From contig NW_023998517.1 in the NCBI RefSeq assembly GCF_014805625.2, positions 526,237 to 590,236 on the forward strand: a DNA stretch of 64,000 bases. The letters are read 5' to 3'. Under the pieces are notes generated by a model that ran no database searches, was not told the DNA's origin, and saw only the letters and a list, made by a program, of their open reading frames with translations. Each line of letters starts with the position of its first letter. Position 1 is the stretch's first letter. Source of the DNA: Glossina fuscipes. Lineage: Eukaryota > Arthropoda > Insecta > Diptera > Glossinidae. The position numbers were made by a program, and so were the translations under genes. This document shows, piece after piece, positions 12,986 to 37,019 of this stretch.

Positions 12986-14368
12986 GCAGAAAAAACCTTC
13001 AAAAGATAAGAAAAAATTTATCTGCTGATGCTAGTTCTGCATGAACTTTGTTTCAGTTCAAGGCTCGTAAAGAAATTTTCAAATATGACACTACAGCGAG
13101 AACTCAATGCATCTTTGCTTGATATCTTGCCATCAGTTGGGTCCTTCTTTCCCGCCTAAAATATGAGATTACTTTCTGACTGTCTGACTTCGAGTCATAT
13201 CGTGGTATAATAATACATGTTTTCTGGAAGGGATTAATTTCGAAATCGGACTAACTTCAAATTTCCATTTGCCGTAAAGTAAGGAGAATAATATTCAAAA
13301 AATTTAAGTTTAAATTTCCTTTTAGCCTCAAAGGCGCCTCTTGGTCACATCAGGGTTAAAAAAAAATTGCTCTTTTGTGAATAGGGGCACAATACAATGA
13401 ATTTATTTTATTTTTGCTTCAACATCTGGTACTTAATTACGAGATGCGACCTTGATTTAGAAATCACTCAATTTGTTCTAAATCACATTTTTTATCTATG
13501 GACAATTTGTCAAGGCTTTAGTTAAGATAGTAACAAAAGTTCGCTATAATCAATAATCCCCCAACTTTCTGATCAGTAATTGTCGCCGGTGATTGTCATC
13601 ATCGCCTTGTACCATGTTAGTTACGAAAATTTACTCTAGAGTCTGGATTGCTTGGTGAAAGGCATTTAGTTAGAGTAAGGGGAAGCAATGATTATAACTT
13701 ACGTCACGTAACGACTGCATTTCAACTTTCTATAGATTATTGAATAGATGCTTGAATTCTCTCTATTATGTTTATTTAACATAGAAAGTAAAAAACATTA
13801 AATTTTGTAAAATTTCATAACAGTACTAATGATTCATACATAGTGTAGGGGTTGATATTGTAAGCATTCATTGCACATAGAATATAATAGAAAACGCTTT
13901 ATATGAAAGTTATCTGTAGCTGAGTTGTTTTTTTTTTCTTTTTTTTACTTTGCAAACACTTGAAGTGAGCGAATGAGGGAGTGTTTGAGGACTTTATTTA
14001 TCTTTTGTTTTCATACTTAATGTTAATCATTACAAATCTTTAATAAGTACAAACAAAGCCATTGTATGTATAATGTATATATGCATACATATATAGATGT
14101 GTGTGCATATCGCTATATAACAACTTGTTGTTATTTCTCTCTTTTTGTTTTTGTTTTTTTTTTTTTTTTGCTATTTTAAATCTACAAGTGCCCGTTTCTT
14201 TACAAGGAACAGTTAAAACAATTTAAAGTGTTTGTTATTGTTGTTGGCTTTTAGCACAAGATTGGGGGCCGGCCGCTATATTTTATTTTAATTCAATGCC
14301 ATAGCGCAGAATCTTTATATGCAAGCACCTCTCGTGAGATTATTTGCAGCATATAACCTCACCATATG

Positions 14369-14429
14369 CACACACACACACACACACACACACGCATACG
14401 TAAACACACATACACACACACACACACAT
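14369..14429. repeat. (CA)n microsatellite
   Basis: Interrupted CA dinucleotide repeat upstream of Dat. The opposing reading frames over it are artefacts of the repeat. Confidence 0.95.
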
Positions 14430-15018
14430 ACATATGCGTGTGCAAGAAAAACGAAAGCGAAAAACAAAAAGCATTCTTCCGATTATGAACTCACCTCTCG
14501 CGCGAGCTCTTTCAGAGACCCCCTCCCACCACTTCGCACATCCAACACATTTCACACAAACAAGCATAAAGTGAAAAGCAGTCGTGACTAGTTAGTTACA
14601 TTACATTAGTATTTAATGCATTTTATGTTCTAGTCTGGCAGTTGCAAATTTGTTGCTTAATTGGAGACTCAGCAAAAATACTTTACTCCTCCAGTCCGCG
14701 CCGGAAACCAAACACATACAAAGCAAAAAAAAAAAAAAAAAAAACCAAAAACACACAGAAAAAAAAAAAACAAAAAACTAAACAAGACATAAAATAAAAA
14801 AATAAATAAAAAATCCAAGCAAGCACACAACAATAATAAAATCTAAGAATATAAACAAATTTCACGGTGTATATATAACGTGACAGACTAGCGTTTGCAA
14901 TCATTCTATCGTAGAAGTTGTAATAAAATTGTGTTCAAATATCCTGTGCAAAAAAAAATAAATGAAAATAAAATATATTCACAATAGAAAAAATATATAC
15001 AAAAATATTTCTTTCATT

Positions 15019-15060
15019 AAAATTTGAACTATATATATATATATATATAGTTCAAATTTT
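15019..15060. repeat. Perfect 42-bp palindrome with (TA)n core
   Basis: The arms AAAATTTGAAC (15019-15029) and GTTCAAATTTT (15050-15060) flank 20 bases of alternating TA. The whole block is self-complementary and lies about 400 bases upstream of the Dat start codon. It is a cruciform-prone site. The arms are not simple repeat, so it is more than TA slippage. Confidence 0.9.
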
Positions 15061-15180
15061 CATATATGTATATATGTATGTGCATTCGTTCTTTCACAAA
15101 ATTATTTCATTTATTTTATTTTAATTACATTTTCTTTTCAATGTGTAAATACTGACTGATTGACTAACTGACTGACTAAC

Positions 15181-15188
15181 TATAAAAG
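15181..15188 (+). promoter_or_regulatory. Candidate TATA box upstream of Dat exon 1
   Basis: TATAAAAG lies 269 bases upstream of the Dat ATG. A start about 30 bases downstream would leave an unspliced leader of roughly 245 bases. The region is AT-rich, so chance occurrence is plausible, and no clear initiator was seen. Confidence 0.3.
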
Positions 15189-15456
15189 CTTATATATATT
15201 TCGGAATTTCTAAAATAAATAAACAAAAAATTTCATTGTATGAAACAAACTAACAAGAAGAAAAAATAAAAATAAGAAAAAAAGTTAAAAAAATTGTACT
15301 CAACAATAGCGAAGGAATAAGTGATCGTTCGTTAACTTTATTTATGCGACAGATAGATTTGTTGTTGCTTTTCCCGACACGGATCTTTTGATATTGTAAA
15401 CTTTTGAGCTAACATTTTTTCTTTAAATATAAATCGCATTAATTGAATCCATTAAA

Positions 15457-28626
<13,170 letters not shown>

Positions 28627-28945
28627 ATTAATGAGTCAATTAGCATAAAAAAGATGTTTCTATTCCTTCTCAATTATCAATCGATCAATTGAATCGCTCG
28701 CTTGATCGATTAACTGTTAAACGGTTGTTTTCGTTGCATTGCATATTGTTAATAATAATCAATTAAAACTTTGTAAATTGTATGTGATTTTATTATATAA
28801 TATTAAGTAAAAAAAAATAAAAAATAATAAAAAAAAATAACTAATAAAAATAATGTGATTCCATTAAAAACATTAAAAAAGATAAATGTAAACAGATGCA
28901 GACACAAGTACACATACATACACATTCGAAGAATAATAAACAATT
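28627..28945 (+). other. Dat 3' untranslated region with poly(A) signal cluster
   Basis: AATAAA occurs at 28816-28821, 28826-28831 and 28935-28940, so the transcript most likely ends between about 28.84 and 28.97 kb. A 10-bp stem-loop lies at 28679-28711, 52 bases past the stop codon. The exact end needs transcript data. Confidence 0.5.
28679..28711 (+). repeat. Stem-loop in Dat 3' UTR
   Basis: AATCGATCAA (28679-28688) pairs perfectly with TTGATCGATT (28702-28711) around a 13-base loop. As RNA it would form a 10-bp hairpin just past the stop codon. Confidence 0.7.
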
Positions 28946-30910
28946 ATATAGTGTTAAGTAAAAATTTTCAGAAAAAAAATTTATATTAAAGTTTTTTTTT
29001 TAATTTACTGGTTTAATTTATTGGTCGTACTTAAGTTAATAAACAATTTTTTATTATTATTTATTATTACATTAATAAATACTTATACTTGTCTCGTGTG
29101 TTTGCCGTTTTGTACATGCCTTTTTGGATACAATTATAGTACACTTATCATTTAAGCTGTTTTTTTTTGAAAGTGTTGTAAGTCTATTTCTTTTTTTTTT
29201 GGAAAAATATGTTATCTATAAAATAAATAAAATGCTCAAAGCAGATTGCATTTATTGCTGTCAAATTTAGACTTACATCATTTTCAAAGAAAACGGCTCA
29301 TGTATCACTGGAAAAATATACATGGATTACAAGTATATACTTGAATTGGATTTGCTAAATAAATGTAACGTTTTAAAAAAATGTGGTGGAGGATCTTATA
29401 AAGTGGATGAGTTCTTCTCCGCATCCGTTGTCTCTTTTATTCAAACATTCTTAAGATTCTATTTCGGGGATAGAATGTGTTCGCCAAAAACTTAGGTTTT
29501 TTAAAGCAGTGCAAAAATACTTCATTAAACCCATACCATTTACGACGCCTATATCAATAATCAGAATATAGCTCCTATGCGTGGGCGGCAGTAGCCAAAC
29601 TACTCTTTGAAACGTACAGCGGAAATCTCAGATGTTCATGACTGATGAAAGTGTGTCCAAAACTTTCGATGCCTTTGGGCCTTGGTGTAATGTGGGCTAT
29701 GCTGTGTTTATGTACAGGCAGGAAAACTATTGTACAGGGATGAAACAGATTTAGATCCTTCAACAGGACTACATGGCTTTCTCAGCGATAGCGGACAGCA
29801 TAACATTGCGACTCATCGTTGTTGGTTGGCAATGGTTTCGTGTTACTGATAAACTTTCATGGCCACATCAATGTGGTATTCCCCCTTCTTCTAGTTCACC
29901 TTTATTGGCTGGATAGGAGAAGATTATGAAACTTGTAATTCGACCAACAAATTGTTCAATTGCTTGTTAAACGGAAGAGTCTACTGAAGCGGAAAAAAGT
30001 TTCTCCACCAATCAACTAAGATTTTTACTACAATTTTTTGGTAATTTGCGACCCTTACTACAGTCCTTAGTACTTTCTGATTAAATTGCAGATTTCAAAA
30101 TGTTGTTGGAATGGGTAAAGGATCTCGATTAACAACTCATTTATGCTTATACTTGATTTATAAGTTTTTAAACGATTAGGTACATGCAAGGCAAACCCGT
30201 TAAAGTGAAAATTATTCAATCCGTTCGCATCGGTGTAAAATAATAAAATTTTGAATTGTATTCTTCCGTCCTAACGCATATAATTAGCAAAAATTAGAAG
30301 AGAACTTTTTTCTTTTTCCCTTTTTGCGTTGTACACATTCACTTAAATTATTGCATCTATACTAGTTTGCGGGTACGCTAAGAACTATACTATATCTATA
30401 TATATCTACATATATATACTATATCTGTATCTATTGGCGTATGTCTTATTCGAGATGTTTTTGCTTATTAGTCGCTGTGAATGCAATCTGATTTCCTCTA
30501 CGATTTTTGTTTTCTTTTTTTTCATTTAAAGCAAATGAAGGTGTTTAATAAAATTTTTGCATAATTACCATATATTTTATATTTTTTAATTGTGGCTTTT
30601 ATGAAATAACTTTTCTAAAATATTAATAAAATGTGTTATTATATAACAATTTGTACTTTTTATAATTAAAATTTCATTTTCAAGTTGACAAATAACAATT
30701 TAGATTAGCAGTAAATCTTAACTTAACTAGTCTAGAAAATTTTAAGCCTTTAAGAAGTCAACTATGTGTACATAAATTTACAAGCATCAACTTCACTATA
30801 GTTAGCTTTAATATTTCGTGTTATTACGGTCATTGTGGTCTATTATTCTTCATATCCATGATTCTTACATTGTATCAAATTTATAATTCCATTTGGTATT
30901 TAAAAGATTG
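28946..30910. other. Intergenic region between Dat and the J-domain gene
   Basis: AT-rich sequence between two convergent genes. The one longer reading frame (29575-29763, minus) shows no family motif or splice support. No gene or repeat family was recognised. Confidence 0.6.
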
Positions 30911-30916
30911 GTTGCA

Positions 30917-30930
30917 TTTATTTATTTATT
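30917..30930 (-). terminator. Poly(A) signals of the J-domain gene
   Basis: Three overlapping AATAAA hexamers on the minus strand lie about 90 bases past the stop codon, a usual distance for a short fly 3' UTR. Confidence 0.55.
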
Positions 30931-31019
30931 TTTTTTTTTTAATTAATTTCAAAATATTAATATTTACAAAATTTGCCGCTGTTCCTTTCTTTTCTGAAGA
31001 AATAAAGCAATAGATGAGG

Positions 31020-31173
31020 CTATGAATCTATTCTTTTGAAGATGCGCTTCGCTACGCGCTCTACTTGCTCCTCCTTTCCATACTTGCGAGCATCGGACCG
31101 TATCTTTTCATGATGTTCATTGGCCTTCGCAGAAACTTCATCTATACGCGTTTTCTGGTAATTATGTGAACGC
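31020..31173 (-). CDS. J-domain protein coding exon 4 (charged C-terminal tail)
   Basis: The acceptor is TTTCAAG, completing a Lys codon in frame. It encodes 50 residues of a basic and acidic helix-prone tail ending KRIFKRIDS, then TAG. Confidence 0.8.
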
Positions 31174-31843
31174 CTTGAAATACAATAGGAACAAGCTTTT
31201 AATTTTAACGCAAATCCGTATTTAATTGAGTGTGAAATACATTTATTAGGACTTACTTAACAGAGGCAAATCCCGATAGGCCACCTATTATGCCAAGAAT
31301 AAACAAAGCTAAAGCAATTTTTGAATTTGAAATCCGACTCCAACCTCTAACACCATAATAAGGACCGGGATGAGCATCAACGTCTGGTCTAACTTCCCAA
31401 GATCTAGATCATAAAAACAAGGGGGAAATATAATTTCATTTAATTCTAGATTCAGTCGTTTATGGCTATTTATCAAACCCATGAACTGCGGAATTTGGCG
31501 TATTTTCTACTATCCTGCGTTCATTAGAACGGAGGCCCTGTATTAAGAGATTATCGTATTCTTTTCGCAACTTTGGCTTACTTAGCGTCTCGTAAGCTTC
31601 ATAAATTCTAACGAACTTTTCTGCATCTTTTGGATTCGATTTTACGCTTACATCGGGATGGTACTACGTAATATATATATAGGAATTATAATGGAGAGAA
31701 TAGAAATTACTTTTTTACATATTCTTAGAATTTGTGTACTCAACTTTTTTTGACAGTTCTAAGAAAGCGCTACGAATTTCCTTACCACTACAATCTCTAC
31801 GAACATTTAAAACATCGTAGTAGTTTTGTGAATCCTTATCCAT
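31020..31843 (-). CDS. Membrane-anchored J-domain (DnaJ/HSP40) protein, 4 coding exons
   Basis: Exons in transcript order are 31843-31745, 31663-31479, 31403-31257 and 31173-31020. The splice sites are GT/AG and the frame is continuous for 194 aa with TAG at 31020-31022. The J domain spans about residues 8-70 (NYYDVLNVRRDCS, then the HPD motif at 35-37, which triggers Hsp70 ATPase). Residues 124-142 form one hydrophobic segment (IALALFILGIIGG...), followed by a charged helix rich in Lys, Arg and Glu. A short J domain, one C-terminal membrane span and a charged tail resemble DNAJC4. The fly gene DnaJ-60, whose name places it near the Dat cytological region, is the likely counterpart, but I cannot confirm this by alignment. 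The protein starts directly at the J domain, so an upstream exon encoding a presequence is possible. The gene is convergent with Dat. Confidence 0.88.
31257..31403 (-). CDS. J-domain protein coding exon 3 (membrane segment)
   Basis: The exon lies between TCTAG and GTAAGT. It encodes SWEVRPDVDAHPGPYYGVRG, followed by the single hydrophobic segment of the protein. Confidence 0.8.
31479..31663 (-). CDS. J-domain protein coding exon 2 (HPD motif)
   Basis: The exon begins with Tyr-His-Pro-Asp directly after an acceptor (TTACGTAG) and ends with a split Gly codon before GTTTGA. It carries helices III/IV (FVRIYEAYETLSKPKLRKEY), typical of the family. Confidence 0.85.
31745..31843 (-). CDS. J-domain protein coding exon 1
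   Basis: The exon has 33 codons, starting at the ATG at 31843-31841 and ending before a GTTGAG donor. It encodes helix I/II of the J domain up to SKK, immediately before the HPD loop. A five-codon upstream reading frame (ATG at 31850) overlaps this start out of frame. Confidence 0.85.
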
Positions 31844-31850
31844 TTATCAT

Positions 31851-33670
31851 TGAACGATGAGAAATTAAATTTTTAAATTTTTACTTATCTTTTACAATTT
31901 TGTATTTTTTCGCTTCCTTTTTTTAATGCATCGTCTATACCAAAACAAAAGAGCTAAAACAGAATGAAATTGATAACTAAAATAAAAGATGTGTATCAGC
32001 TGCACGAAACAGCTGTTTACCTTTACCGATGGGAAATTGTTATCGATAAGCTGCAAGAGTACATTTTTTATTATTATTATTATTATTATTATAATTTTAG
32101 ACTAATGAAATAAATTCTTAGACTAAAAAAAGGACATTGAGGACTAGCTGCACAGGCTATCGGCTCTACATTTATAAAAATTTAATTTGCTCTGAAAAGA
32201 TTTCTTCGGTTATTCTGCTGACAAGATGAAGTAATGAAAGCAAACAGTTATATACAGCTATGTTATAATATTATATAAAATGTTTTTGTAGAAACTCAGA
32301 GTTGTTTTTTATCGACATTATTTGTACTTATTTTTTTTGACAGTGAAGCCAAGTTAGAAATGCTACTTTTATACAACTTCTAGAATGTTGAAATGTTTAT
32401 CCGACTTTAATATAATCACAAAAAACGCGACTAAATCGTCTCTTTTTGATTTGCAGAAGAAAAAGGAAGATAAATAGATTGGATTGGTAAGTTAAAATAA
32501 ATAATTTCCCTATTTCTAAATTCTTTTAATTCGCTTTATGGAAAAATCACAAACCGAACACCATATTGCAAAGTGCGGTCTTTGTTCGAATTCTGGCAAA
32601 TTAAAGGAGAATTAAACAAGCGAACTTCGAACTTCATTTGCAAAGTAAGGTAGTTTTTCTGTTACTTGATACCTAAATAATTTCAGAAGTTTTCAACAGA
32701 AAGCAAAAAATGTATAAGAGTTCCTTAAAGTGCTAGACAAAGAAAGTTGTCCGAAGTAAGATTAAATAAAGATTTCATTCTAAGTAATTGAGATAATTCG
32801 ATATCTCTCGTAAAGATATAGGCGTTTAATGTGACTGTAATTGGCCTTTGATATACGCAACAGTTCACAATATATTTTATAAGAGGTCGATCCGAACCAT
32901 TTTCAATACGTTTTGTTCTTGGCCCAAAAAAACAGGATAAACAGACAATCTCAGACTTATTTTCTCAGACTTATTTCTGATTATTGAGCGATGTAATAAA
33001 ATTTTTCTCCAGAAAACAAATACGAAAGTAAATTTGAAGTCTAATAAAAATATTTAGAGTTTTTTTGTCCTATGTTTTTTATTTAATTATATACTCCATA
33101 ACACAGCTTAAAAAAGGGAATGGAGTTTACTTCTCTTTTGTTTCGTGCATATAAAGAAAACTTGCTCTGGTAAAAGATTAAACTGATTATTATAAATGTA
33201 AATTTTCCGTTAACATAAGTTTTCTGTGTTTTCATGTTCAATTTATTTATACTCACAGTGAGTTTCATTAATATTGGGTTTTACGCTCGATAAAAATGCT
33301 TGTTAAACATTGTCCATTGGCCAAACAGCAATTTATTTTGTTATTTTGTATTGCTGGGGAATACACATTAATATATAAAAAAAAAAACAAAGCATTATTT
33401 CAATAGACAAGAACATTAAATAGCTTCAAGAGCTGAAAAAAATTTGTGTCATTAATATTGTGTTTTTTTCACATAAGGATGTATAAGAAGATGAAAAATA
33501 GCATACTAATAAAAATTAATATTCGGAGAGATATACTTTTTGCTTAATAATTTCATTTAAACGTTTTGATATTTTTTGTACAATTTTTCTTGTGTAGGAA
33601 ACAGGGATCTTCCTCCATTACTCTTATAATTAACTAAATGTTTAACCGAGAAGGACAATTTTTTTTCCAC
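31851..33670. other. Region upstream of the J-domain gene
   Basis: It contains a truncated SINE body and ATT tail at 32,060-32,180; the rest is AT-rich sequence with no recognised gene. Promoter elements of the J gene should lie near 31.85-32.0 kb, but none stands out. Confidence 0.6.
32060..32180 (-). repeat. tRNA-derived SINE, body and tail only
   Basis: The ATT tract and AATGAAATAAATTCTTAGAC match the tail end of full copies; the tRNA-like head is absent, so this copy is truncated. Confidence 0.6.
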
Positions 33671-33673
33671 GTC

Positions 33674-33901
33674 TTATCTTGCACTTTCATCAGGAAAACT
33701 CCATAATTCATACATCCGACCTATAGACATACTCACAACCGATAATTCGTAAAATCGCAACCAGTTTTTCTTTTCACAATCACTATCAGTACAAAAACCT
33801 TCATTAGCTTCCTCCTTTAAAATTTTCGCCTGATAAATCCCTAGGTTAAAATCGTAAGTCAATTGAGTAGGGTCTAACAATCTAAAAAAAAAAAATACCA
33901 A
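33674..33901 (-). CDS. Candidate terminal coding exon, unrecognised protein
   Basis: A 12-T tract plus AG (33882-33900) makes a strong acceptor-like site on the minus strand. After it the frame reads LLDPTQLTYDFNLGIYQAK... to ...YELWSFPDESAR and a TAA, about 68 residues of balanced, non-repetitive composition. A second open frame just upstream (about 34,010-33,885, including ISEELYEVILMKLDFG) is offset by one base, with the change inside the T tract. So this is either one frame broken by a homopolymer length error, a pseudogene, or an exon following intron sequence. I do not recognise the family. Confidence 0.35.
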   Translation of the reverse strand: MVFFFFRLLDPTQLTYDFNLGIYQAKILKEEANEGFCTDSDCEKKNWLRFYELSVVSMSIGRMYELWSFPDESAR

Positions 33902-34442
33902 AGTCGAGTTTCATTAATATAACTTCGTACAATTCTTCACTTATTGTGATTCTTGAAACGCCAAAAAGTATACCTTCATATTCTATCAAAACTTGCTTTT
34001 TTTGACAAAGGGATTAACTAAAGTTTGAAATTAGTGAAATCGCAGACGTGAGACGTACACATCTTTGGCATCGTAAGTCGCAAATAATTAAATAGGCTTT
34101 CAACTCTTACTAACTAATGCTAATAGAATTTACCAAAACTTTTTCTTACTGTAAGTGGGAAAGTAACACAAAGCGATGACTTTTTCAAAATTAGAATTTT
34201 CCTAATTTTTTCCAAAAATTTCTTAACCCTCTTTTTAAGTTATTACTTTTAATCTTAAACCTTGAAAATTTCATTTCTGTTATAACGTTTTACATGAATT
34301 CACAAATTTGTTGCGGAGAGTATCTAATAAATCGCCCCTTGAAAAATTAGCTGTTCTATCTTCTGCAATATTTACTGTGTATTTATAGCATAATATGCCA
34401 CATATGTATGCTCATATGTTGACCAAAGGTGTGACATAATAG

Positions 34443-35066
34443 CTTTCAATTCCTACAGCGGAGTGGACACCTGATCTCACAGCACAAGTTATGTGGTCGA
34501 ACATTTCATCCCAATTGAATTGGTCTTCGGTGGAGCAAGCTCTAACGGCAATAATAATCGGATTACAGGATTAACGCGAAGTAGTAACTGCAACAAAAGA
34601 ATTACTTTACGTAGGTGCAATTATTTCTCAACAGATAATAACCAATGCTGATATAAGTTGGTATTAATTCTATGTTGCAGAGAACCGATGTTGGAGACAC
34701 ACATGCAGAAGTTAACCAAGTTCAGTATGAACCGCAAGTATTGGGATCAATGTGTGCAACTGTATAGCTTCACTTCTATCGGCACGATATTGATTGCCGT
34801 AATGAATTCTTGACGTTATAATTTTTTCAGAACTTAATTTTGGTCATTTTCAGACGCCACAAATACTGGTTGAGCTCGTATTTGCAGTATTTTGGATTAC
34901 AGTCCCAAAATTGTTTCTGTGGTCTTTAATCGTAAAGATGGTATTTATGGTAGGTTATAACTATTCTAAAATTGTTTTTTTCCACGGCCGGCTATAACAG
35001 TTTCATACTGTTAAATATCTACTTTTATACTGTGAAAGAGAACAAAAACAGAAATTTGACGTCCAC
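34443..35066 (+). pseudogene. Coding-like remnant with three splice-compatible segments; membrane-protein-like, unrecognised
   Basis: From 34443 one frame reads SIPTAEWTPDLTAQVMWSN... and continues past a single TAA (34572-34574) into REVVTATKELLYVGAII.... After an acceptor-like site at 34680, three segments join in phase 0 through GT/AG introns of 55 and 51 bases: 34681-34798 (MLETHMQKLTKFSMNRKYWD...), 34854-34949 (TPQILVELVFAVFWITVPKL...), and 35001-35066 (FHTVKYLLLYCEREQKQKF), ending at GTAAGT. The middle is strongly hydrophobic. Short phase-0 C-terminal exons with a membrane helix followed by a Cys-Glu motif recall insect gustatory-type receptors, but the diagnostic last exon was not found. 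It may be a decayed gene or part of a real one. Confidence 0.35.
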
Positions 35067-35415
35067 GTAAGTAAACCTGCAAATTAGCATAGAATAATTG
35101 ACATTTCCTTATTCGCATCAATATTTCCAATATTTTAATTTTAAAGAAATTATTGTAAAACAATTAAATTTTTGGCGGATATTTTTACATTTTACAATTT
35201 TATATATACATAAGTTTCTACTATTTATTTTTTTCTTTTTTTTTGCTTGCTCAATGCACTAAGCCAATAAATAAACTAAGCTTATAAGTAAACTCAAAAA
35301 AATTTTGCAAAATAGTTGAAGAAAAAAAGTTTTCCGTTTATGCAATTTTAAAAAAATGATCTGTCACCATTTTCTAATATATTTATACTCTGACTAGAAT
35401 TAACCATACGTCGAG

Positions 35416-35661
35416 TTGGGGGGATGTCAGCATCGATTGCTTTCAACATGTTTTAAAGAATACTTCTCATCTTCTTCTTTTTTGCTTGACGAAAACTGGG
35501 TAGGTTTTGAAGGCATCTCTGTTTTTTTGCGCAAAAGTAGATACGGCAAGGCTTTATTTAAATTGACACTTACAAATATAACGAACGACCGGCATTTGTG
35601 GAAGACAGAAGAATCTAATTCAGTGAAGAAGCAAGTGGGAAAACCCAAAAATTTACTGTGA
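35416..35661 (+). other. Open frame, possibly coding, unrecognised
   Basis: 81 codons (GCQHRLLSTCFKEYFSSSSF...) without low complexity, but with no family motif. It begins at a non-ATG codon, and an antisense frame of similar length overlaps it. It sits between the two coding remnants at 34.4-35.1 and 36.1-36.5 kb. It is listed for completeness and is probably not a gene. Confidence 0.15.
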
Positions 35662-36093
35662 AAAATTATTGAAAAGTATCATAATTTCAAATATGAAAAC
35701 TTCTATAAAACTGAGTTTCTTTTTCCTTATTTTATTATTAATTTTTTATTTATTGCAACATTTTATTGTTAATGATGTTCACTCTACCATAACACCCGTA
35801 AATAAATAATTTACTAATTCGTAGACTGAAATATGCACCATTTTTCCAGTTTTTAATTAGGGGCTGCAGATTCACGCAAAATTCTGCTATCGCCTCTGCT
35901 GCTTCTATCGCTAATTTTTATACACACAGTCGATATTCGTTTGACCACAGTGTTTATAATATCGAGAAGGACGCTTTGTAGACTTTTAGAAAGTCTTTCT
36001 GGATATATGATTTTGATAAGTCAAGTCCGGAACATATTTCAGTTTGTTCATCTGCGCCCTCTGTGCTAAATATTTCTTCGGACGCAAAAATAA

Positions 36094-36540
36094 GGCATTG
36101 GCTTCAAATTGATAAAAACATTAGAAGTATATGCACGCAAGTTGATGCATGGGCGTCAAATTGAAGACTAGATCGAAGAAGAGTTCAGATCATTCGGCTA
36201 AAATGGACAAATTTACGAAGATGTCAAAGAGGTAAATACCGACGATGATCCACGGGCAGCGGAAAGTTTTCTACGATTGCTTACAGGATATAGGATAAAG
36301 CACCAAACTCACCAAAAACCACGACGAATTCTATAGTGAGACGAACTACAGAAAAGTTGCAGAAAGAAGAATAATTTAATTATCGCCAATAAACACCTGA
36401 AGGTGGATTGCGCAAAGCACGCGGTGTGCAATGCTTTCAGGAAAGCCTACCAAATTTTCTATTCCTGCGTGCAAACTGCCTGAAAAAAATATTGGAAAGA
36501 TAGAAGTGGTTTTTATGAGTCCTATATAAGACATATATAA
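36094..36540 (+). pseudogene. Decayed single-frame coding remnant, unrecognised
   Basis: One reading frame keeps protein-like sequence over about 440 bases despite several internal stops (TAG 36169, TAA 36199, TAG-TGA 36334-36339, TGA near 36480). The fragments include LEVYARKLMHGRQIED, DDDPRAAESFLRLLTGYRIK, and NKHLKVDCAKHAVCNAFRKA followed by YQIFYSCVQTA. A constant frame interrupted only by stops suggests an old intronless copy, a transposon frame or a retrocopy. No family was recognised. Confidence 0.45.
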
Positions 36541-36919
36541 AATTGCTTGTGAAATTCATAATTTCCAGCAAAAATAGTCAAGTAAGGGATCTCCAACAAT
36601 AAGTGCTATCGGATGATATACGACGATAGAAAATGTTCAGACCAGATCTTAATGAAATGATAAAATCACTGCGCTCTCCATCAGAGATATCGAATACAAA
36701 ATAGTACTTTATAAAAGTTGGAATTAAAACAAAGATTTATTATTTTTATTTATTGTTTATTATATTGTTTTTAAATTTATTTTTTACCTTTTAAGAAATA
36801 TTTCTATATCCATATATACATAATATTTGAGGACTAGTTTAGATTTAATATAGATAATTAATTATTAAATAACTTATTTATCTTAACAAAAACTTTTTTA
36901 AACAATAAAAATAAATATT

Positions 36920-37019
36920 NNNNNNNNNNNNNNNNNNNNNNNNNNNNNNNNNNNNNNNNNNNNNNNNNNNNNNNNNNNNNNNNNNNNNNNNNNNNNNNNN
37001 NNNNNNNNNNNNNNNNNNN
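36920..37019. other. Assembly gap (100 N)
   Basis: Exactly 100 unknown bases, the usual placeholder for a gap of unknown size. It separates the Dat and J-gene side from the labial side, so their linkage depends on scaffolding. Confidence 0.99.

Larger units (their letters stand above)
13000..15180. other. Upstream flank of Dat
   Basis: No gene was recognised. It contains poly(T) and poly(A) runs (14.15 and 14.72 kb), the CA microsatellite, and a GACT-type tetranucleotide run at 15.15-15.18 kb just before the TATA candidate. Dat promoter sequence is expected here. Confidence 0.5.

Noticed and set aside
14319..14591. Opposing frames over 14.3-14.6 kb
   Set aside because: Both are produced by the CA microsatellite (His-Thr and Val-Cys runs).
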